Below are positions 58,339 to 64,000 of a stretch of DNA of 64,000 bases, in pieces. The position numbers were made by a program, and so were the translations under genes. Within the stretch, counting starts at the first letter, position 1. Every line of letters starts with the position of its first letter. The notes under the pieces were generated by a model, which saw nothing but the letters and a program-made list of their open reading frames with translations, made no database searches and was not told the DNA's origin. Source of the stretch: Stropharia rugosoannulata (Eukaryota; Basidiomycota; Agaricomycetes; Agaricales; Strophariaceae); NCBI GenBank assembly GCA_028532985.1, contig JANCIK010000001.1:2666001-2730000 (forward strand). Direction: 5' to 3'.

Positions 58339-58536
58339 ATGTCCAACCTACCTTTATACCGAGATCCGTGGGGCAAGGCTGAAGCCTGGCGAAAGAGCCC
58401 CATCTTTACCAACCGTATCATGCTTCGCAATATGTTTCCTGGATTCGGAATTGCAGTCGTTGCGTTCACGGCTTACGTGGTTGTAGACAATGTTTACCTC
58501 AGTGCTAAAAAGTCGACAAATTCGCATCATCATTGA
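58339..58536 (+). CDS. NADH dehydrogenase 1 beta subunit 3 (B12) homologue
   Basis: A small accessory subunit of mitochondrial complex I (NDUFB3/B12 family). ATG at 58339 gives MSNLPLYRDPWGKAEAWRKS, the RDPW..xEAWR signature, then FTNRIMLRNMFPGFGIAVVA, a single membrane helix (FGIAVVAFTAYVVVDNVYL) and a short polar tail ending HHH. At 65 aa it fits the fungal family. An upstream in-frame ATG at 58321 would add six residues; the shorter form looks more natural. Confidence 0.85.
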   Translation: MSNLPLYRDPWGKAEAWRKSPIFTNRIMLRNMFPGFGIAVVAFTAYVVVDNVYLSAKKSTNSHHH

Positions 58537-58852
58537 AAGACTGTTGTAGGTGACTGAATCTTCATTTATTATCCGTCTTCAATTATTAAATAAGACTCTT
58601 TACAGTTTAAAACTTGACTAGGTTATTACATATCGTTCCGTTGTTACTCGAAAGCTATATTCGTTCAACCTCCACCGTTTTTGATGCACGTCGGACAATT
58701 GCACTAGTTTGGTGATGAAGAGTAGGTGTGCTGTTTACCTTAAGGATATTAGGACTATTTATTTGGCTGCGTGCAACAGGGTAATTTCTTGAATCATATA
58801 AACCAGATGATGGCAATGGAATAGATTTATGGATATGGAAATAGTCGCAGAG
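58537..58852. other. Intergenic region between convergent genes
   Basis: About 315 bp between the stops of NDUFB3 and ILV1. AT-rich 3' flanks; nothing else seen. Confidence 0.4.
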
Positions 58853-60783
58853 CTAGCCTTGCAAGAAGCGCTTGTATACAGCATTTTCCGTCTCTTCCAC
58901 ATATGCATAATCAAGGGTCTTCAGGAATTGATAAAATTGTTCTAATTCGTCTGTTGGTACTTGAATTCCAGCAAGGACTTTGCCCAAATCTAGAAATGCA
59001 TTAAAAGAAGGTCTCTGTTCGTTATTTATCGACGTACCGGCACCGTGATTACGGTAGTGGAAGAGCGAGATATTCCAGCCCTGTTGTAGTCCGACAAGGA
59101 ATTTACGCAGTGCACCAGGTCTCTCCGGGAATGCTGCGTATGGAATAAACAGTGGGCTTAATCAAACTATAATATAGACTAGCTCACCGAATCTGAAGAT
59201 ACGCTCGTTAGGGACACTCTGACAACCCCCAATCATATAGCGTACATGACTCTTGGCGACTTCGTCATCACTGATGTCGAACCCTACCATATCTGAGTCT
59301 TTCAAAGTATTTAACACCTCAGAAACTTCCTCTTGTCGTGATGTTGACTGTAGCTTAAAGGACATTAGTACGTGCGCCCTGTCGCCCGAAACATTGTAAC
59401 GGTATATAAACTCAGTGACGGCGCGGGGATGGATGATCGCGTGCAACGCAATGAAACTATTGCATAAGTTAGTTACTTTGAACATCTACTGTCTGTTAAC
59501 CACCTACCTGCCCGGACATTCTGGAATGTCCACGCTTAAAAGAGCTTCTCTTCCTTCGCCCAGTTCAGCCCGCTCCGCAACGAACCTCAGACGATCGAAA
59601 TTCATATTCGCGCCACTGACAACAGCAACAAATTTTTTCTGTGCCCCAACCAGATTATTTTGAATGATATACCGTTTAAGGCCAGCCAGACTTAAAGCGC
59701 CTGCGGGCTCCGTTACGGAGCGTGTTTCTAAGTGGAAGAATAAAGACTGTAACATTGATGTAATCAATGAATGAACTGACCTTCAAAAATGTCCTTTATC
59801 GCGGCGCAAATCTCGTCGTTATCGACTTTAACTACCTTGTCAAGGAGCTGCTTGCAGATCCGGAAAGGTTCTGCCCCTACAATCTTAACGGCAGTGCCAT
59901 CGCTGAAAGGCCCTACATCGCGAAGCGTCACCCTTTCACCTTTTTCAAGGCTCTGGGCCATGGCATCCCCGTCAAAAGTTTCTACGCCTACGACCTGGGT
60001 TTGAGGAGCACCTATCCTCTTCACATACTCGCTAACACCGGCAACAAGGCCTCCTCCACCGACAGATGCAAATATCGCACTGAGCTGATCAGAATCCGGT
60101 ATTTGCTTCAAGATTTCCATCCCAACCGTCCCCTGTCCTGCAATGACCAGTGGATCATCATATGGAGGTACGAAAATGAGTCCATGAACCTCAGCTAAAC
60201 GGGCACACTCTGCTTTGGCTTCATCGAAATCGGTTCCATGAAGAACGACTTTGGCGCCGAGACGGGCAACATTGCGCACTTTGATATCTGGGGTACCCTG
60301 AGGCATAACAATTGTGCATGGAATAGAGAGTCGTGCTCCAGACAAGGCAACTCCTTGAGCGTGATTTCCTTAATATTATGAGTTAGCATTTATTTGACAG
60401 TCAATAAAGACGCAGGAAGTGAGAAAGCGCACTTCAGTGCATCATGGTAAGACATACGCGCACTAACCAGCACTGCAGGTAATGACGCCTTTCCATCGTT
60501 CATCATCAGTTAGGCTAGCCATAAAATTATAGGCACCCCGGATCTTGAAGCTGAACACTTCTTGAAGGTCTTCGCGTTTCAGCCATATCTCGTTTCCAAG
60601 CTTCGCACTGAGATTTGCGGCCAAAACCAGAGGGGTTTCTTTCAATATTTCATAGACTTTGGAAGTTAGAATGAGGCGAATATAGTCCGGAGTATCAGAA
60701 GTAAGCTGATGTTTTGCTAAGCGTGGATATTGGATAGGTTGCGGAGCTGTAGATGAGTATTCTAAAGTAGCAACTGGAGCCAT
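58853..60783 (-). CDS. ILV1: Threonine deaminase
   Basis: PLP enzyme that makes 2-oxobutanoate from threonine, the first step to isoleucine; mitochondrial in fungi. ATG at 60781-60783 ([20 protein letters not shown]). It shows the PLP Lys in [30 protein letters not shown] (spliced), [37 protein letters not shown], the Gly loop [52 protein letters not shown] and [20 protein letters not shown]. Two ACT-like regulatory domains follow ([40 protein letters not shown] then [11 protein letters not shown]), giving isoleucine feedback control. It ends VYKRFLQG. No clear mitochondrial presequence is visible at this start. Confidence 0.93.
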
Positions 60784-60918
60784 GCTTGCAGACGAAGAGC
60801 GAAAAGTGACTCGACACCAAAAATATCAATAGCTTTGAGTCACATGATGATTCATTCTAATTCCAGTGGTTTATTAGTCCGTCGGTCTACGCAAACACTT
60901 GTCAACGTCCTTTCTACA
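60784..60918. promoter_or_regulatory. Compact divergent promoter, ILV1 / PHD gene
   Basis: Only 135 bp between the ILV1 start and the preferred start of the PHD-finger gene. It contains GAGTCAC (about 60836-60842), close to the TGACTC site of Gcn4-type bZIP activators, which would fit an amino-acid biosynthesis gene. This is inference from a short match. Confidence 0.45.
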
Positions 60919-63007
60919 ATGGCTCACACTGCCACGATGGGCCCACCATTATCCCCTCGCGAAACGCGTCGCTCTGGGCGTCGTTCTGCTCCTTCCGTAT
61001 CTGCTAGTGCCTCAAAATCCCCTGACTCTGACTTGCCACCCCGAGAGAAGGCCACTGGGTCGCGCACATCTTCGTCGACCAATAATCGTAACAAAAAAAC
61101 CAGACAAGATGATCAGGACGACCTATTGGAAGATAGGAAGCAACATCATACGACCTCTGCGACTTCCTCCGGCTCCAGTAGTGGCTCCAACAAGTCTAAA
61201 AGGAAACCCAAAGAAAAGGATATTGACAAAATAGCGAATAACAGCTCGGGTGATCATGATACCCCCACAAATGACCAAACTGCACAAGAAGCTCAAGATG
61301 AAGAAGAAGAACAGGGAATCACACGGTGTGTTTGTGGAAGTGCTGGTGTGTTTGATTCTCTGTTTCCCATCCTCCTCTTTTCAAGATCACTAACATTCCA
61401 CAGAGGATGACCCAGATGCAGGTGAATTTATGGTCCAGTGTGAAACATGCAAAGTCTGGCAGCATGGCCTATGTATGGGATATATCTCTGAAGACCAAGT
61501 ACACGATGATGATTACTACTGCGAGCTATGTAAGCCTCAGATGCACGAGGACCTTTTGAAGTACGTCATGCAATTTACCTATAACGACAATAGTAATATC
61601 GACCATATGTCAGGAGACTTGCAAAGAGGCCAAGGCAGACTTCGGCGACCTCGCGACACGAGCCTACATCTACCCAACGCGTTTCTCGTTCCCGTTCGCC
61701 TTCCCACTTCCTGAAGCAGGCTTCAAAACGTCGAAATACTATGAACAGTCGAGACGCAGCATTTGATGAAAGCTTAAAAGAAATAATCGAGGCCACCGCA
61801 GCTGAGGCTGCTGCTGTCCATGATGTCACAGTAGACGAACATCTTCCACCTGTTGCTGAAGACAGTAACAAAAAGAAGAGAAAGCGTCTGGACGAAGACA
61901 AGTTAGTCTGTAAATATTCAAGGGACCACTTAACCATTCTAACCAAATCTTCAGCAGCTCAAAGAAACGCACGAGATCTGCTTCCACCGCTTCAGATGGA
62001 CATCGTGGAACAGCGCCTCTTACAGATCTTCCTGTTGCAGAAAGAGCGCCACTCGGGTCTAAGCCTTCGGGTATCAGGAATCGGCGGGGAGGACGGAAAA
62101 ATACCACAGTCGAAGCTATTGCGGTCGATCCAGAAGAAAGTTAGTATCACGATTCCACATTTACACATTTATTGACCAGCTTTTTACCTTAAGCCTTGAA
62201 CGCAAGCATCAAAAGGCCGGCAAATTCACGCGTTAGATCAAATCTACCAAAGCGGCCGCCCGCCTCACAGGGAGTGTCTCATGGTTCAGGTGGGCTAAAC
62301 CTCACTATATCAGCCATGGTCTAAACGACTCTTATACACTAGGCCAACAATCTGGAACGAGTACGGCGGATGCGCGTGCTTACCGCAATTCGCATGCATA
62401 TGCGGTTTCACAGCAGACCCTGTTCACATCCTGGAACCTTCCCGATTATTTATCGCATCTTGAGCAGATGTTGCCGACAGATATCCCTCAGCCATTGGAA
62501 GTAAAGGCCGGGATATCTTCTGCTGGCATGCCGAACTCCAGGGGTGAGAGCGCGGATAGAACCATGGAAAGGGGAGTCAAAGTTAAATGGCCTGCAAAGA
62601 GGATGAGCGTTGGAGATATGAATAAGCGTGTTCGCGCTCTAGTCGAATGGGTAGGGCGAGAACAAGCCAATGCTCTTGATCGCGGACGAAGGCGCGAGGC
62701 TCTTGAAAAAGCGTTACGTGACCAAACGACGACCCCAGCCGAATCAAATGATTTCCCTGAAGAGTCTATTGTCTTGAGCAATACAGATGATTCGATGATA
62801 GTTGGCCAGCGAGAACCGACCAGCGACCAGCAACATTACCGGCCGAAGGAGTTTATTGAGAGACATTTTATGTCCGAAAGTACTTTAGAGGTTTCATCGC
62901 AGACTATGAAAATGATGGAAGAATTAATGGAGGAGCTCATTGGGTTCCAAGAGAGGTTTGGTCCGGGTGCCAAAGCTAGAGATCGCGAGCGAAGATATGC
63001 TGCATAG
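60919..63007 (+). CDS. PHD-finger protein, Cti6-like
   Basis: A nuclear PHD protein similar in layout to yeast Cti6, a histone-methyl reader of the Rpd3L deacetylase complex. ATG at 60919 starts MAHTATMGPPLSPRETRRSG. A disordered Ser/Lys/Asp-rich part precedes the C4HC3 finger: RCVCGSAEDDPDAGEFMVQC, ETCKVWQHGLCMGYISEDQV, DDDYYCELCKPQMHEDLL. Splicing then gives KRLAKRPRQTSATSRHEPTS, an Arg/Ser-rich region, MNSRDAAFDESLKEIIEATA, SSKKRTRSASTAS, and late exons with TLFTSWNLPDYLSHLEQMLP, MSVGDMNKRVRALVEWVGRE and a helical end RDRERRYAA. The C-terminal NKRVRALVEWVGREQ block is shared with fungal Cti6 proteins. At least five introns. Confidence 0.82.
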
Positions 63008-63354
63008 ACTTTCCCTGTACCTGCCCTGTACCCGTCGATATTATTTACGTTTAGGCTGTGAGATTGTTTGGTTGTTGTCTTGTCTTGTAAGATCTGGACT
63101 ATATGTAATATTATTCTGTAAAATTGACCCTCGAAGTTAGAACTGGGCTGAAGATTGTTGTATTTTTCACCATCTCATTGTTGCCGGATTGTTAGATTTG
63201 CAATTTCTTGTCGTGCGTAGTGCTGGCATAGCCACATTAGTGAACGCATTAACGTAATGCGTGACACAGGAGTTGGCGGACGCGTTGAAAGTACTTTAAC
63301 TTTGACATACAAGGTACACACCGTAATACCTGTAGACGACGTTATAGACTTTCA
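63008..63354. promoter_or_regulatory. Intergenic region upstream of last gene
   Basis: 347 bp between two plus-strand genes. It includes the pair CGCATTAACG/TAATGCG near 63245-63262, a small inverted word. Otherwise 3' UTR and promoter. Confidence 0.35.
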
Positions 63355-64000
63355 ATGACTTCCTCAAATTCAGCATCTTCATTGATAACGGGAAATGAGG
63401 CTAATTCGTCGGTTCTACCTAACCATATGGACCACGATTCTGTTGGAAGCGATGAAGATGAAGAATTTACTTATCCTGGAGACTATTCAAGACGCATGGA
63501 CGAATTATTTGAAGGAGAAAATGATACTTCATGCGAAGACGACCAGCTAGAACTTGGAGAAGAGGACGACGATGAAGAAGTGTTTATATATGACGGTGTT
63601 GACGCTGAAACCTCTGCAAGTTATAAGGATCAAATGCGTGACGTTCTTGACCAAGACCACGATGAAACGGGGTCAGAGGATGAAGCTGTAAAAGCTGGGG
63701 AGTCGTTGGTGCATCACCAATATGCACTTCCTACAGAAAATACGGTGCGTTTGAATGAAAATATCTGTCTGCGAAAGCATTTCCTCACGTTTCTACGCTA
63801 GCACTGTGAAGATGGTTCTCAGCCTCTGTCACTCTCCGCAACCTTTATAGGCATATCACTGACAGATGCAAGTTTGTCTTATGCGAACCTTGCCAGACCA
63901 TTTCTGCACCCCAATATTTCCCGATTACGTTCAAATACCCCGCAGACTTTCGGTGCAGTATCAAATGGCACTTCGGCGACGTCGCGCTCTAACTTTTTCG
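63355..64000 (+). CDS. N-terminal part of an acidic protein, possibly Vps8
   Basis: Starts at ATG 63355 (MTSSNSASSLITGNEANSSV) and runs off the window. The first exon is strongly acidic (DSVGSDEDEEFTYPGDYSRR, LELGEEDDDEEVFIYDG). An intron after YALPTENT (about 63744-63802) appears to lead to a second exon with LSYANLARPFLHPNISRLRS and NTPQTFGAVSNGTS. The PFLHP.ISRLRS.TPQ block recalls the N-terminus of basidiomycete Vps8, a CORVET tethering subunit, but the WD40 part is outside the window, so I hold this loosely. Confidence 0.4.

Noticed and set aside
1..64000. tRNA, rRNA or CRISPR features
   Set aside because: No cloverleaf with A and B boxes, no rRNA-like blocks and no spaced repeats were found by reading both strands; a covariance-model scan was not possible.

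Overview
The window is nuclear DNA of a filamentous basidiomycete, most likely an Agaricomycete. Nearly every gene is broken by short introns (about 45-100 nt, GT..AG), gene density is high on both strands, and the gene set is typical of the phylum (Duo1 of the DASH complex, Sfm1, Atg27, Dbp10, a viroplasmin-domain protein). A KDZ-class DNA transposon carrying a TET/JBP dioxygenase gene is also a lineage marker. No tRNA, rRNA or CRISPR was seen.

Layout. 1-28 kb: ordinary housekeeping genes: SUB1/PC4 (3' end), an ABC1/ADCK-family mitochondrial protein, allantoinase, a Yippee-like protein, a TBC Rab-GAP, ataxin-3-like deubiquitinase, Atg27, Sfm1, a viroplasmin-domain protein, Duo1, Dbp10, queuine tRNA-ribosyltransferase, a TM9SF nonaspanin, mitochondrial tyrosyl-tRNA synthetase and ribosomal protein S23. 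28.6-52.0 kb: a nested transposon island. 52.4-64 kb: housekeeping genes again: CDP-diacylglycerol synthase, DNA topoisomerase I, NADH dehydrogenase B12, threonine deaminase, a PHD-finger protein, and the start of a possible Vps8.

The island has three layers. The outer layer is a Ty3/Gypsy chromovirus with 219-bp LTRs that read as identical and a 5-bp target duplication (GTACG). Its pol ORF is split between RNase H and integrase by an 18,261-bp DNA transposon (31633-49893) with about 280-bp terminal inverted repeats and a 7-bp target duplication (GGTTGCA). Removing the insert and one duplicate brings pol back into one frame. The DNA transposon carries six genes: an apparently intact TET/JBP 2-oxoglutarate/Fe(II) dioxygenase, a KDZ transposase with its CxC2-type cysteine cluster, a protein with split Zn-cluster-like cysteines, and three proteins without assigned function. 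The third layer is a 1,215-bp, GC-rich, non-coding inverted-repeat element inserted in the last part of the transposase gene, which it disables.

The LTRs appear identical, so the Gypsy insertion is young and the KDZ-TET insertion is younger still. The element was therefore mobile very recently, yet its own transposase is now broken. The TET-like enzyme may oxidise 5-methylcytosine and so counter silencing of the element. Short CpG-containing TCGG/CCGA palindromes recur across the whole transposon, including inside its genes, and are a candidate recognition system.
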